Below, one piece after another: positions 43,811-58,800 of a stretch of 64,000 nt of DNA. Every line of letters starts with the position of its first letter. Position 1 is the first letter of the stretch. Under the pieces are notes generated by a model. That model saw only the letters and a list, made by a program, of their open reading frames with translations, was not told where the DNA came from and made no database searches. Position numbers and translations under genes: made by a program. The DNA comes from Limanda limanda. Its lineage: Eukaryota; Chordata; Actinopteri; Pleuronectiformes; Pleuronectidae. The DNA lies in the NCBI RefSeq assembly GCF_963576545.1, contig NC_083648.1, positions 26,677,373 through 26,741,372 on the forward strand. The letters are read 5' to 3'.

Positions 43811-46800
43811 TCAGTGAATTACAGCCGGCCTGGTGCTGAACAGACGGAGACTGAAGGGGCTGGGGAGAGAGACGCAGGCAGAAGGTAAGTGTCACACTGT
43901 GCACTTTTGATCTGGATGACTAAGTTGGAAAAAAAGACACTGACCTCTTAAAATGTGTGACAGAGGAGGAGGAGCTTAGCTCAAGCTTCTTCGAGGAGGA
44001 TGAAGAGGAGAAGGAGAGGGGGACTTTAGGGGACTTCGGTGGTGGGAGGATGGAGCAATGAGAGGCCTTTGACAGGTGTAACCTGAATAAGAAACACAAT
44101 CATGAATAATGGCTTAATAGTATAATAAAATAAGATGACACACGAAAAATACATACAGTTTGGGCCATAAATATTTGGACATTGACACAATTTTCATCAT
44201 TTTGGCTCTGTACACCACCACAATAGATTTTGAATGAAACAATCAAGATGTGCTTTAAGTGCAGTCTTTCAGCTTTAATTTGAGGGTATTTACATCCAAA
44301 TCAGGTGAACGGTGTAGGAATTACAGCACATTTTATATGTGGCACTCCCCTTTTTAAGGGACCAGAAGTAATTGGACAATTGGCTGCTCAGCTGTTCCAT
44401 GGCCAGGTGTGTGTTATTCCCTCGTTATTTCATTGACAAGGAGCAGATAAATGTTCTAGAGTTCATTTCAAGCGTGGCATTTGGGTTTGGAATCTGTTGC
44501 TGTCAACTCTCAATATGAAGTCCAAAGAGGTGTCACTATCAGCTGAAAAATCGAAACAAACCTATCAGAGAGATAAACATAACAAAAACATTAGATGTGG
44601 CCAGATCATCTGTTTGGTACATTCTAAAAAAGAAAGAACGCACTAGTGAGCTCAGCAACACCAAAAGACCCGATTGCAAGATGGCGCCGCTGATGGCTGC
44701 CACGGTGTGTCGCTCTCTCGTGCTTTTCATGTTTTTGTTTATTTGTACGTCTCCAGCACTCGCTCTACAATTACTTTTTCCAGAGAAGAACTCATGAACG
44801 TCCGACGTTCCATTCCTCAAACCCTTTCACCGGACTTTACAGACCCAGACACTTTTTTGGAGATTTTGGTCGGAGGAGCAGCCGCTCTCTGTGGAGCTTG
44901 GAGGGGACACAGGCGAGGGAAGCACGCTGGAGCGCTTGTTAGACTGTGAAAGCGGGGGTTCCGAACTCCGCTCCCGGCGTTACACCTGGCAAATGTCCGC
45001 TCTCTGGTGTTAACCCATCTGAAGGGCATCACAGGCCCCCTGCTGGACCCCCTGCAGTTTGCCTACCGGGCAAACAGGTCAGTGGATGATGCTGTCAACA
45101 TGGGGCTGCACTTCAACCTGCAACACCTCGACTCCCCAGGGACCTATGCAAGGATGCTGTTTGTGGACTTCAGCTCGGCGTTTAACACCATAATCCCAGA
45201 AGTCCTCCTCACCAAACTCCTCCAGCTCACTGTGCCTGTCTCCACCTGTCAGTGGATCAAAAACTTCGTGACAGACAGGAAGCAGCAGGTTTGGCTGGGT
45301 GAAATAACATCCAGCACCCGGTCAGTCAGCACTGGTGCACCTCAGGGCACTTCATTTCAAATCCATTGTGGTGGTGTACAGAGCCAAAATGATGAAAATT
45401 GTGACAAAGTCCAAATATTAATGGACCTAACTGTATGCTTACTGACTAAAGAAAGCAAAACATTTTTATTCACAATAGCATACACACAAAACATAAATAA
45501 AATACTCATATTAAATATATCTGATGCTATCAAAGCATTCAAGATAACAACCTGAAGAAATGGATTCTGGGAGATGATCCCAAAATATGATAACATGAAC
45601 CGATAATTTTTTAACCACAATATAGTAGGAACACAATACTACTGTTTGATACAGTTGAGACAGTAGAGACTGAGAGGAAACCAGAAGAGAGAGACAATGA
45701 CACATACACACACAGCAGTGTACCTTGAGAAGGAAGAAACTGATCTTTTCCCCTTCAGTTCTCTCAGTTTGTCTCCCTGAGTCAGACTACTTTCTTTGCA
45801 GTTATTCTACACACACACACAGAGAGAGGGGTGGGGGGAGAGTAGAATCAATTCATGATCAAATGATAAATATACTGTATCAATCAAATGTCTTTATAAG
45901 TTTAACTGTGTGCAATAATAGAAATCCACTGACTTCCCATTTGAAGAGGGTGTTATTGATTGACAGGTCATCCATGCTTGATACAAGGCGGGACATAGTT
46001 TCCTGTTTCCCTTCCTCAGAGTCAGGGCCCTGAGTCTGCTGACGCTGCTGACACTGCTGCCGCCGGCTCAGCCTCTGCTGAACCAGTTTCAGTTTGGAGC
46101 GATGGACGTCACCCTGGACCCACAAACTGTGCTGTTTCCTACACACATACAGAGCCCATTCAGCCTGACAAACTCTTGTCTTCCAACATTGCAGCAAATA
46201 ACAGAGATCTAGAAAGCTGCTTTAACATCGGATAAATCTGAGATATAGACCCACGTTTTAGAATATCCATTGGTTTATTTAAAAAATTGTTGTTATCATC
46301 TTGTTTTGTTATTATTAATCCAACAAAAAGATCGAAAGTAAAAATGATTGTGGAGCAAATACCATCAAAGGTCAAGTGACGTTGATGCTAGTGACAGTGA
46401 TGATGAATGGCTACAAGAAAAAGAAGGATTGGCAAATAGCAGTAGTGACATTGAAGCTGAGGATTCTGAGGGAGCTGAGGATGCAGAGATAGCGGAGGAT
46501 GCAGGAGGCTGAGGGAGTTGAGTAGATGAGAATGCAAAAAGAGCTGACGATGCTAAATGAGCTAAGGATGCAGAGAGAGCAGGGGATGCATTGGGAGCTA
46601 AAAATGAGGGTGCTGAGGATGTAACAGAGCTGAGGAGAAAAAGCAGAAAACAAAGCAGAAATATCTGTCTACCAAAGAAAACCAGTTTGAGTGAATGTTG
46701 AGGAAAGGGAACCATGATATTTCTTATATATTTGAGTAATATGTGTTTGCAACAATTCAAGCTGTATTATAATTTCTGTTTATATAATTTTATAGTTTTC

Positions 46801-49800
46801 ATTATTTATATATCATAACATGTTTTCTTCTCAAGAGGACATGATAAAATATCCTTGGAAAAGCTCTGTTGAAAAAAAAATCATATTAAATCTTGTTTTT
46901 AATACCTTAAGAGGAATACAAATATATAAGTCATAAATCCTGATGGAGGCTGTCATAATTCATGAATGCAAGGGTTCAAATACATTTTGTATGCAGATTG
47001 TATCCAGATATAATTTTACGCTGATTGCATTTACACATGGTATTAATGTCTTCAGTATCCACATGGAGAACTGACTGAAACATGCTCGCTCTGTCTAGCT
47101 CACGTTAGATCTGTCAATATCCTTTTATCAGACCAGGTAAAAAGCAGATAGTTGGACTTGTCTTCACTCCTTACTTACGTGTTTTGTTTGAAGAATAGCT
47201 CCTGCTATCTCATTGATTGGAAACAGTAGCTCGTGAAAATCGTTTCCACCCATTTAGTGTGTGGATTGACATCACATTTAGACTTGTGCCGAGTTTGGTC
47301 ACAATCCCTCCTCAATGGATTTACACGTGTGGTCCAGTGAGATATTGTCCATATCTCAATACCCTGGCCTTCCCTGTCTTGTCAGTGTCTCTCAGATTCA
47401 CGCTTAGTGGTTACTACTTTGGCCATGAATCCTTAAAACACCATACATATGTATACTCAAATATCAGTAATTGATGGATGCGTGCCTGAATTTGTATTTT
47501 CCGCAGCTAATTTTCTGAAGATGTGGCTAAAATTGGCGACACATTTAAATGGAGACCTGACTTGAGACTCACTCCTCTAAGAAGTTCTGTTGTGGGCCAA
47601 TGATGGATCCAGGCCGGCAGATTCTGATCCAAGCAATGGCTTCAGCTGCAGTGAACCGAAAGTGCTTCATCAGGTGGCAGCCAATGAGAGTGCCTGTACG
47701 CCCCAGGCCAGCTGTGTTTTGATGGAGTGTTTGAAGAGAGAAGGTTTAAGTTAAAAGTTATGGTTGAATAAAAAATGCTTTAACACCAAAAGTTACAACA
47801 CACTATTTCCAAATTTTGTAAGACTTTAAATCTTTTATGCAGGAGAACTTTCTTTAATCATCTAAATAAATGAGAAATAAAAAAATAAACGCACAAATCC
47901 ACTCCTACCCTTTAGTGTTTTCACACACATGCAGAAAGTGCCTAATGATGAGATCAGAGGGTATGGTCCCATCCAGGAAGAAGAGATCATGGTGTTCAAA
48001 TCCTGCATCGTCAAACCGCCTGCTGTCATACAAGTTCTTGTTTAAACGGACCACGGATGTGATGTAGTTTTGCTCAAAGTATGCAAAGTATGCTTCTGGT
48101 GCATGTAGAGGATAACCTGGAACAACATTCAAGGTGGACTGTGATTTACTGGCACTCAGTTACAGTTGTTTGATCATTTAAATACTTTGTATCAGACTGA
48201 TCGTGGGTGGACATTGTACATACCTGTGCTTTAGAGGGAAGTTGTTTCAAGGGCTCAAACTCACCATTATCTATCTTATTGCGAGGGTGTGGACTGCTGA
48301 ATGCCAAAATCTTCCCTGGTATGATCCAGTTCATATCCCCGTTCTCTACACGCTAAAGACATGGGGACAACAGAGGGAGACATTGTGGGTGGGAGAATTA
48401 TGCCAACATTTTAAAACATTCAATACAGGTATAACTAAAACTTGTAATGATAGGTTGATCATATTTCTAACAATAAAACTGTGCTCGAGTCATGTAAGAC
48501 AGTTTGGTAAGATTTAGCATTGTCAAATTTTGACATGACATTTTAAAAAGTAGTGTGCATGGCATGTATGCTGCACACCAATACCACAGTTAAATTCTTG
48601 ATATGATTTTACAGATGCAAAAATTACCATTGTGTACAATTTCATTGACACATAATGATTTCCCCTCCCCTCTGTAGGTGTGTCTCATGCCATTCAGGGG
48701 GCTCTGCGGAGGCATGGCCAGGAACAACTCACCACCTCACCTGCAGCTCATTCTGCCACCACCTGCAATTATAACTAAATAACATTTGTTGTGAATATAT
48801 CATATGTAATATTAATACAATATATGGTCAATTGTTATTATTACTGTTGTTGCACACAGTTACTTGGATGTTTTTATGGGCTCTGTCAGTTTATGATATC
48901 ATCCTCCTTACCTCGTAGTGTTCATAATCCTCAACATCAAAGCTGTCAAAGTCAAGGAAACCATACTGTAACGCCTGGAGAGGAGAGAGAAACTGGAGGT
49001 AGTTAATAGAGTGTGATACTGTGATGTTACTTCTCTCTGTATGACCTGTGTTTCTTTCTCTTTAAACTTTTAAATGAGCAAAGGATTTAGAGAAAGCGCA
49101 TAATAGTGAACAAGAAAGTATTTAGCTTCTGAACTACGCGCAAACAGAGATTACTTTTTCAGGTCAGCTGTACTTTTTCTCTGATAAAGTCATTTTAATA
49201 TGTTGTAACAAAAGTGGGCTATAGTTCATTAGGTTAGAGTCAGTGTTTGTTGGGGTTGCATACTTCTCGATGTACTAACTGATCTAGTGTGGTTAAGTCA
49301 GTCATACATCATTGTTGTTTACCTTTCGAATTGCTTGTAAGCAGTCTAGCACAGAGAGGTTGAAGGAGCACTCTCCTACTGCTGCATCCCTGTTGGGCAC
49401 ATATATATACACACACAAATAAACAAACAAACAAAGACCATTATCTATGTGTGATCTATAATTCTGATGATTAACATCAAATGTTTGCAAAGAGATAAAA
49501 TCTCAGATTTCATATTTTTCAGGTCAAGTAAAATAACTCCCTGTCTTACATATGGTGTCCAAGCTGTAAGTATTCCACAAACGACCAATATCCTTTTACA
49601 GTCCAGTCATAGTGTGTGTGTGTGTTTGTGCGTGTGTGTGTACCTGAATGGCAGATATTCTGTGTTGTTTCCTGAGATAAGAGTTCTGTAGGCTTCTTCT
49701 GGACTTATTTTCAAATAGATAACCTGTGGGGAAGAGGTTATACTGTAAAACAAATAATTGGTAGATGGACACATAGAGAGATGGATAGAGTGATTATTGA

Positions 49801-52800
49801 TGGATAAATTGAAATGTATTTACAGCGTAGGCACCAATAAGGACAGCAGCATTGGCTCTTTTCTTCTGGTCATAACAAGTAAAATGAACCAGCTTCTTCC
49901 TGGACATTGTGAAAGACTGATGTGATAGAACAAAGTCAAAGCCAAATCAATAATCAGTAACAACATCACTATGTACATGTCACTGCCTCGACATATTACA
50001 GACTGCTAAGATTGCCTTAATAAATACTGTGCATAGGAAAGTTCTGTGTTACCTTAAGCTTCTTGTTAAGTTTGCAGCAGTATCTGTACAGCATGGCCAG
50101 GTTGAGGGGTCCAAAGTCAGTGTAGAAACTGCAACATAAAGACACACATTATTCACTCAGCTGTATAGGCCGATAGACAAATGGTTTACAGATACCTTCA
50201 AACATTAACTTTAGGGCAGGATAATCTAAGTTTCTATTTTCTATATTTCAGTCTCACACTATGATCATGTTTCTGAAGAAAATGTCCATTTTATAGCACT
50301 ACTCTTTCCTGTTGACTATTTTCATATTAAGATTTTAAAAATACATTAGATGAGCTTGTAATATGTTTGCATTGCATTAAGATGATTTGATTATGATTAC
50401 TGATTTGCTATGTTATATGTTATATGTTAGAGGTTATATGTTATATATGTTATTTTATTTTTATTTGCAAAGCCCTTACCTGCCAGGTCACAAGATCACA
50501 GGTCCCACTTACTACGTACTTACTACATATATATTCATATTTTTTTTTTTATTTAATATTCCCCACTCCTTCATCCGGTAAACTGCTGCTTTAGAAGTAG
50601 ATGTGGCCTGCCATGTCACAAGATCACAGGTCACACTTAATAGGTACTTACCTCACATATATTCATATTATTTAATTAAATATATCCCACTCTTTCACCC
50701 TGTAAACTGCTGCTTCATTTTAATATGTTATACGTTATATGTTATATGTTGTATGGTATGTCAATTTTTAAAATTTTTGTAAAGCCCGTCTACTGTGTAG
50801 ATGCTGCCTGCATAGATGCTGCCTGCCATGTCCCAAGAATTTCACTGCTCCAATGACACTGTCATTGATGCATGTGACAATAAACTTTGATTTGATTTGA
50901 TTTGAAGATGAAAACTTAGGTTTGGCGCTTGTGAACTCTTGTATCTGGAAGTGAAATTAAGTAGTAAGTATTAAGCAGTAAGTAATAAAAGCAAGCTTCT
51001 CCTATATGTGAAACAAGACTGAAACAAGGCAGACTAAAGGATCTGAATATTTCTACCATATGTGCTTCTACAATCACAAATAAACATCTAGTTTACTGGC
51101 GATTGTCACAGGACAGTAGAGCATACGCCCTGGTGTTTTCTCATAACCTGCTGCTGCTAAAGTCAGTAAAGACAGTCTGAATTTGACGTGTTAATAAATA
51201 ATTAATTAATTAATCAACCCGAACTGTAACTCTTTTGCAGATTTCTACAGTGGCAAGATGGAAGGACACAATGTTATTAAGTTATGCATACTTTAGGCTT
51301 AACTATCCAACAGGATGCATGTAAGTTATAGAGTGACAGCTATTGTAGCCATCCATGGATGTGCTGTTAGAATGGGTGACGCAAGTAGAGGAAGATATAA
51401 GGGGAAGCTGTGAGAGACATCTTCAAACTTGCGGGTGACAATTGCTCATGTTACTCTGTTAACGTTTGTATATTGTTTTACCTTCTGGCCTCCTTGATGC
51501 ATAAAGTCTACATTAAAATCTTTTGCATTAGACATCAGCTGCTGCCTTAGTTTGCCTTCCACCAGCTTCCAGAAAAGTTCATTAAAATTGAGTATACACA
51601 TACTTTATAAACAGAAGGAATAAACTGCCTCCTGCTTTCATGTAAACCTTGTGCTTCCATGTAGATTTATTCCATAATTTATCAGTGGTTAAGTGTGTTC
51701 CTGATAAAAGCTGATCTCTCTATTTGATCCTACTGGCACACTCAGCTGATATGTCTAAAGCCTACAGCAGCTTTAAATGCACAGCAATATGAAAATAGAC
51801 AGCCATGGATTTTAAGCTATTAAAATCAAAGCACTAGGCTTACATGTTTTCTCAAAAATAAATCACTTTTCCGTTTAATGTCATATCAATTTGATGCTAA
51901 TGGTTTGAGTACCAGGTCAAACACTATGTGCTACAGACCCTGCAGGTAAAAATGGCATGATTAGGTGTCCAGTCTGACTGCGTCATTCGGTGTTTGTCCT
52001 AATCCCTTTCCATCATGGGGCCACAGCCACTGATCTCATCTTGACCTACATCTTTCAATGTGATCATTCACTGGCTGTACATGCCTGGAGCTCAATGGGC
52101 TTCAGTCATAGGCTCATACTTAAATGAACAAATCTTCCTTTCCTTATTAGCCTGCGTTTATTTAAATTAGTTCATCCAATTTAGGGTACAAGGTACTGTA
52201 ATGTACTGATTCATTCAGAGAGAGTGGCTTACTTCCCACACAAGCAAAGTTAATGTTTGAACAACAAGAAAAGTATTACTCTGAATGATCTACAGATGCA
52301 GTAGCTGTGTCATATAATTAAGGATGGGGAAAAAATAGAAAAGGGGGAGAGTATACTAATGGGCCTAAACATTAGGATCACCTGCCTATATGCTGTTGGT
52401 CTGACCCACTGAGGCCAGGAAACTTCCTCTGAAAGTTCCCTGTGGTATCATTTACAACCCTTCAGTCTAACCAGTTGTCCCAGGTTTTGGGTAAAACAGG
52501 TGAGAGTGTACCAGTGACAGGCGAAATAAACACATCGGTTAACATTGTCGAATGGTCACAAGATGCTCCGACCAGTTGTCACTCAAGGGCCCTTTGACCT
52601 TGGTCTTTACAACTGCCTATTTCTCCCAATTCCACCATTTTGACTATGAGAAACAGCTGCTCACTTAACTCACTCACCACCTAATACGTAACTAGATGTT
52701 TCACAAGACGATCAGTCTTATTCAATTCAATTCATATGAGTGGTCATGATGTTGAGGCTCACTTGTGTGAGGAAGATATTTGAGAACTACAGAAGAGAGG

Positions 52801-55800
52801 AAGAGTAGGATTAACCATGAATGGACCAAATCCTTGGCCTGCTGTACATGACACTCCTAAGTGTCAGGAGTTCGACACAGAATAGGGTGCCCCTCATTCT
52901 TCAGAGACAGTTAGGCAGAGATGGTGTATATTAACACCATCTTCATCCAATGAGCCCCATGGTGCACTGTGTTAAAGAATCTGCATCTTATATATTTCTC
53001 CACTCATTTCTCAACTCCCTTAAAATATAATTGTTGATAATGAATGATAATGTTATTATAATTTATTATTATATAAATTAGAGCTGGGGTGATGAATCAT
53101 TTAAGAACATATGGCAAAATGGTGAATATCCCTGGTATGTGTGAAGGTCTTTTCGACAATTTAAGTTACCAGGTGTTAGCCGCCAGCAGTGAATGTTAGG
53201 GACATAACCTCAGTTATGAACCTGAGTGTCATCAAGTGTTGTGGCCTTTTAACCACAAAAGACCCTCCTTTAAGGCAGGCCCACCACAGGTTGATCCGAC
53301 CTGGGTCCTTGTCCCTAGCATATTGGGGCCTAGTTGGGATCTTTCCTCCTGATACAGAGCCATTGGCTGCAGCATTCTGCAGTGTGTGATGTTTCTTTTA
53401 TGGTCTGGCAAAGGGCTTGTCCGTGGATCCCCAGATTTTTTAGCAACCTGATGCTGGATGTTGCAAGGAAACCTCTGCAGACATCCTCCATAGGGAAAAA
53501 CTATCTTTCCAGCCACGTTCCTCTGCCTCAAATGCCATGTCTGCATGTTTCTCTTATTCTGTCCTCTGTCCCTGACGAAATTAATATTCAAGGCTTTTAA
53601 GAAATGTTTTATTTGAATAACTCTATGATAGCAGAGTCTCATCAACAGTGGTCAATAATTATCATGTGAAGGACATTAATAAGACTGCTCCACTTAAACA
53701 GATTTTCATTGTTTAAAACGATAACAATTAAGAGCCATTTTATTCTAGTGATTTCATCATTCTTTATTGCTGTTTAAATGTTTAGTGAGAATTGTTATAT
53801 ATTGGACTCATAGTATCCCACAATGCGTTGTGAAAGGAAGTGTATGGTCACTAAGCAAGCAACATTATATAATATAATATATATATATAATATACAGTGT
53901 GCATTGGACTTCTAGAGTTTCATACTACTGGACTACTTGGATTTAGGCTAAGTATATTCTTAAATAACCCTCTCTGCTAAAAAACTATCTGCTGTCTTAG
54001 GTTAACTAGATTGCTAGTTTGTACTGTTGTGTCTTAGCTTGAATTGTATGAGTTGGATTCTGTTTCACTCAAGTGTTTGAAAGTTAAAGAGAACCAGTTA
54101 GAGTTAAAGTCCTTGAATTTTATTAAAATTCTGTCAAGAGCTAAGTTGTATTTGACTTTCTACCTTTGAGGTAAATAGACATTGTCCTTAGTCAGTTGTT
54201 GGTAAATTATGAGTTTTTGTTAAATTCACTTCTGCACCGATTAAGATGAGAAATCTCTCTTGCTGTTGAGCTCTGCTGAGTTTCTATTGCTAGGCTATTA
54301 CCCCCTGGTGCTTGATTTGACTCATTAGCAGGGGATGTGGTCAGCACAGCTGTAGCCAACCATTGTTGATTGAATACTCATCAGATGAAGACTCTATGTA
54401 ACAGTATAACGTTAATCCGTTTCCTTTTATTTGAATATTTTTCCAACTTTCCATCCCTGTCGTAGAACTATAGGCCTCGCACTTATTGACAACATTACCG
54501 TAATCTTTCCTCTCTTATCTATCCAACCCGTTTCACACATATCCAACACCTTGTCAAAGGGGGGCTCTGGAACTGCCAGTCAGCTACCTGCAAGACAGAC
54601 TTTATCTCTGGCCTTGCTACCCATAAATCGCTTGACTTCCTTGCTCTCACTGAGATTTGGATCACACCTGCTACTACATCCACTCTAGGTGCTCTCTCCT
54701 CTGCCTTCTCTTTCACCCACACACCCATACCCACTGGTAGGGGTGGTGGTACAGGTTTACTCATCACCCCCAAATGGAGTTTTTCTCTCTACCCGCTGCC
54801 ACATTTTACCCCATTGTCTTTCGAATTTCATGCTGTGACAGTTACTCATCCGGTACAATTAACAATTGTTGTTCTCTACCGCCTAAAAGGTCCTTTTGGA
54901 GATTTCTTGGAAGAATTAGACGTCCTCCTATTGAACATCCCGGAAAATGACCCTCTACTCACAAAGCTGGTGACAACCTTGACTTTATTTTCCCCAGTAA
55001 CTGCTTTACATCTAACCTCACTGTAACCATACTTCATGTCTCTGACCACTTATTTATCTCTTACTCACTCCCACTCTCACAATGACAACCCTACCACTTC
55101 AACAGTCTCTGTACCTGTCCGTCTCAACATGTGCTCCCTCTCTGCCCTCTCTCTGGTCTCCTCTGTTTTATCAGCCCTCCCGTCATCTGACTCTTTCTCA
55201 TTCATTCATCCTAACTCTGCCACAGACACTCTCCTTTCTACTCTGTCCTCCGCTCTTGATTCCTCCCCAGCTCCGTGGTTGTCTGACTTGGTGCGCGTTG
55301 ACCAAGCCTCTATGCAAGCATCAGAAAGGAAATGGAAAAAATCTAAACACCCTGCTGTCCTGGTCCCTTATCAATCTCTTCTGTCCTCTTTCTCTGCATC
55401 TATTTCTGCAGCCAAATGCTCTTTTTACCAAACTAAAATTCAATCCTCATTTTCATATCCCAAAAAGCTGTTCTCCAACTTTTCCAATCTCCTTGATCCT
55501 CCAGGTCCCCATCCTCCTTCCACCCTTCTACCAAGCCACTTTGTCATCTACCTTACAAAAAAGATAGATGACATACGCTTCCCATTCTCAAATCCACCTT
55601 CTGTAATTACATTTGCATCTACTTTATCTTCAAATTCATCCCCTTCGCTCTCCTCTTTCACCCCCCTGTCTCCCCATCAAGTTCTTACCTTGGTAACCTC
55701 CGCCCGGCCAGCCACTCAAGGGGGCCCTTGACCCCATCCCATCTCACATTCTCGTGTCTATTGTTCCTGACCTTCTTCCTTTCCTCACCCATCTTATCAA

Positions 55801-58800
55801 CACTTCCCTGTCAACTGGCCTGTCCTGGTTAGTGAAAGCTCCCTCAGTGGCGAAATGCAAGGGGCTGGACAGACACAAACAAATCAAATACTGTTTCGTT
55901 CCTGATCCACCAATCAAAAGGAGTGTTATAATTTGAATGGAAGTTGCACGTACGCTTCCGAGTATAAAAGTAACTGCAGGCATGGTCAGCGCTCACCCTT
56001 ACTGAGACGACACCCTTCAGAGCTTGTGCGATTGCTCTTGTTTCCTCTATTATTCAGATATTCCTTGCTTTATAAACAGTCTTTTTAAAGACTCACTCCT
56101 TCCTTTCCATTCTGTGATGTCTCTGTCTACGTTGTGTACTGTTCGTTTTGTTAGGAACCATTGCCTAGAACAGCCTTATTCATTATTCGTGTGCAAGTCG
56201 CTCACAGCCACACATACAAACACACTCACAAGACCATGACGTTGCAATTACAACTTTATTAACATCACATACACTGTATCAGCAAACAAACACAACCATG
56301 AACAAGTTTCTGATTCGTAAAAGTCAGGCAACCGATGCGCCAGTTGCGAAGAAGCCAAAACTTCGCAAATATGACGGGGGCTATTTGCAGTTTGGTTTCA
56401 CCGTCACTGGCACAACTGAGCAACGTCCTCAGTGTGTTTTGTGTGCCGAGGTGCTGGCAAATGACAGCATGAAGCCGTGCAAATTAAAAAGGCACCTCGA
56501 CACCAAACACCCGAACATGAAAGAGAAGCCTGTGGACTTCTTTAAACATAAACGTGATGGCCTCCTGCAACAACAAACCACCATCTCCAAGCATAGCACT
56601 GTCTCCAAGCAGTGTCTGGAGGCATTGTATGTAGTTGCTCATAGAATTGCTAAGCTTGGCAAAACCCATACAATTGCTGAAACACTGATTTTGCCGGCCG
56701 CGCAAGACATGTTTAGAATAATGATAGGAGAGAGTGCAGCTGCTAAACTCAGCGCAATACCTATGTCAAATGTCACTGTGTCACGCCAAATATCAGAAAT
56801 GTCTAGTGATATCAAAGAGCAACTAATACACTACATTCAAATCAGTCCTTACTATGCACTGCAGCTGGACGAATCCACAGACATTGCTGGGGCACTTGCT
56901 GCCAGGATTAAAGCTCGTCCACTTAACTCCCGTTTGTTTGGGGTCCTCTGCCAGGAGATGTGGTCATGGCACGAACAGCTGTTACTGCACACTGCCGCAA
57001 GAGTGAACCCTCTCCTGAAGAAAGCCACCCTCAACCCGTTTGAAGTACTTAACTAAAGACCTGTCTCTCTTCTTCCCTTTCTTTTCCAAAGCTCTCGAGT
57101 GAGTTATCTTTAATCAACTCCACTCCTATCTTCACCATAACAAACTTCCTGATCCTCACCAGTCTGGGTTCAAGGCAGGTCACTCAATGGAGACTGCTCT
57201 ACTTGCTGTCTCTGAGCAACTTCACAGTGCTGGAGCAGCATCTCTCTCCTTTGTCCTTATTCGTCGATACCTTTCTTCTGCATTTGACACAGTGAACGAC
57301 CAGTTACTTGTTTCCTCCCTTCACGATCTGGGTGTCTCAGACCCTGCTTGCTCCCTGCTCTCATCCTACCTCGCCAGGTAACTTGGAGAGGATCTGTGTC
57401 TGAACCTTGCCCTTCACTACTGGGGTCCCTCAAGGTTCCGTCCCGTCCCGTCCTAAATTCACTCACACTACTCCGCTCCTCCGCTCCCTTCACTCGTTAC
57501 CTGCCGGGACGTTCGCAGCTGGTTACTCGAGGGACGCGTGGGAGAAGTGGCGTGTCGTGTGCCTAGCTGCCCTTTCCGTGGAGGACATTGAAGACATCGA
57601 CCTATTCGGAACCATGATTACAGGATTTCTGCTGATTGGATTAGGCGCTGCCCTGGTTTATTGAAAAATAAATGAAACGGTGACAGCTGTCAAAAGCCCC
57701 CTCAAGATGCCCATGATGATTGATGCGCTGGGCAGAGCTGTTGGCACTCAGACTGCAGCTTTTAACCGCCAGATGGATAACAACATGGAGAAGCTCACGG
57801 CTCTGCAAAGGAAGTTGGATCGATTCGGAGACCTGTTGGAAAAATTGGAGAAAGTGGAGAAAGAGTAGACGTGCAAATTGGAATGCGGCTACTTGGAGTC
57901 CAAACACTCCCAATCTTATCTGCATTCGGCCCCCCCAGCCAGCACGAGCCTGGCCAAGGCCGTTGCTGGAACAACAACTACCCTGAAGAGCGCTGCATTG
58001 AGACTCTCTTACATTCCCTTCCCCCTTCCCACAGACACCTGTGGATTGTTGTCCCTGTCTAGGACCTTATCAAGGCTGTCTCCATGGCAACGACAATCTT
58101 GCGAATGAGAATCTGTCTGATGTGGCCTAGGGGAAGGCGACAACCCAGGCCTACACATACATACTACACACACACAGATATACATCCCCTACACCCCCCA
58201 TCCCACACCTTGTCTGCTCCGTACCCCCAGTGTGATAGGCGGGTCTGTGACCAGCGCCTGTGGCTGCAGGACCGGATGGCTGCTTGTCAGGCTGGCTTAC
58301 CTCCATCCCCCAACTGGCTGGGTTCAGAAAACCCAGTCACTGGCTTACCTCCATCCCCTCCCCCCTCCCCGTTGCAAGTAATGTTTAAAATGTATGTGCT
58401 TTGCTGTATGTGCTGAGGTGTTTTTTTCCTGTTCCCACACTGTACTCCTTTAGGAGCATAGTCTGGGGGTTGTGTTTTTTTCTCTCCTCTCTCCCCTCAT
58501 GTTATGCTGTAATCTTTCTGTAACCGTTCTGGCATTTCATTGCCTCAGTATATAAATTTGACTTTGACTTTGACTTTAAATAGTTAGCTAGCAGCATGAA
58601 GCAAATGAAGAAATCAAGTAATGTCCCAGTAAGAATTGGCAAAAGTCTGTTGGTGTGCGCCCCGGTAGTCTCTGGGTTCCTCCGGGGGCTACGCCTGTCT
58701 GATGGTCGCTTTTCCTTCACTAAGAGACCCCCGTGTCTCTGCGGCTGGGGCTGTCGCAGGCAGATTTCGGCCCGCCTGACTCTGGTTCAAAACCATATGG

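Noticed and set aside
46365..46760. 131-codon Ser/Ala-rich minus-strand frame
   Set aside because: It is the complement of degenerate GAGGATGC repeats and has no recognised domain or splice support.
55036..55731. 231-codon open frame as a host gene
   Set aside because: It is the linker region between endonuclease and RT of an L2-like LINE.
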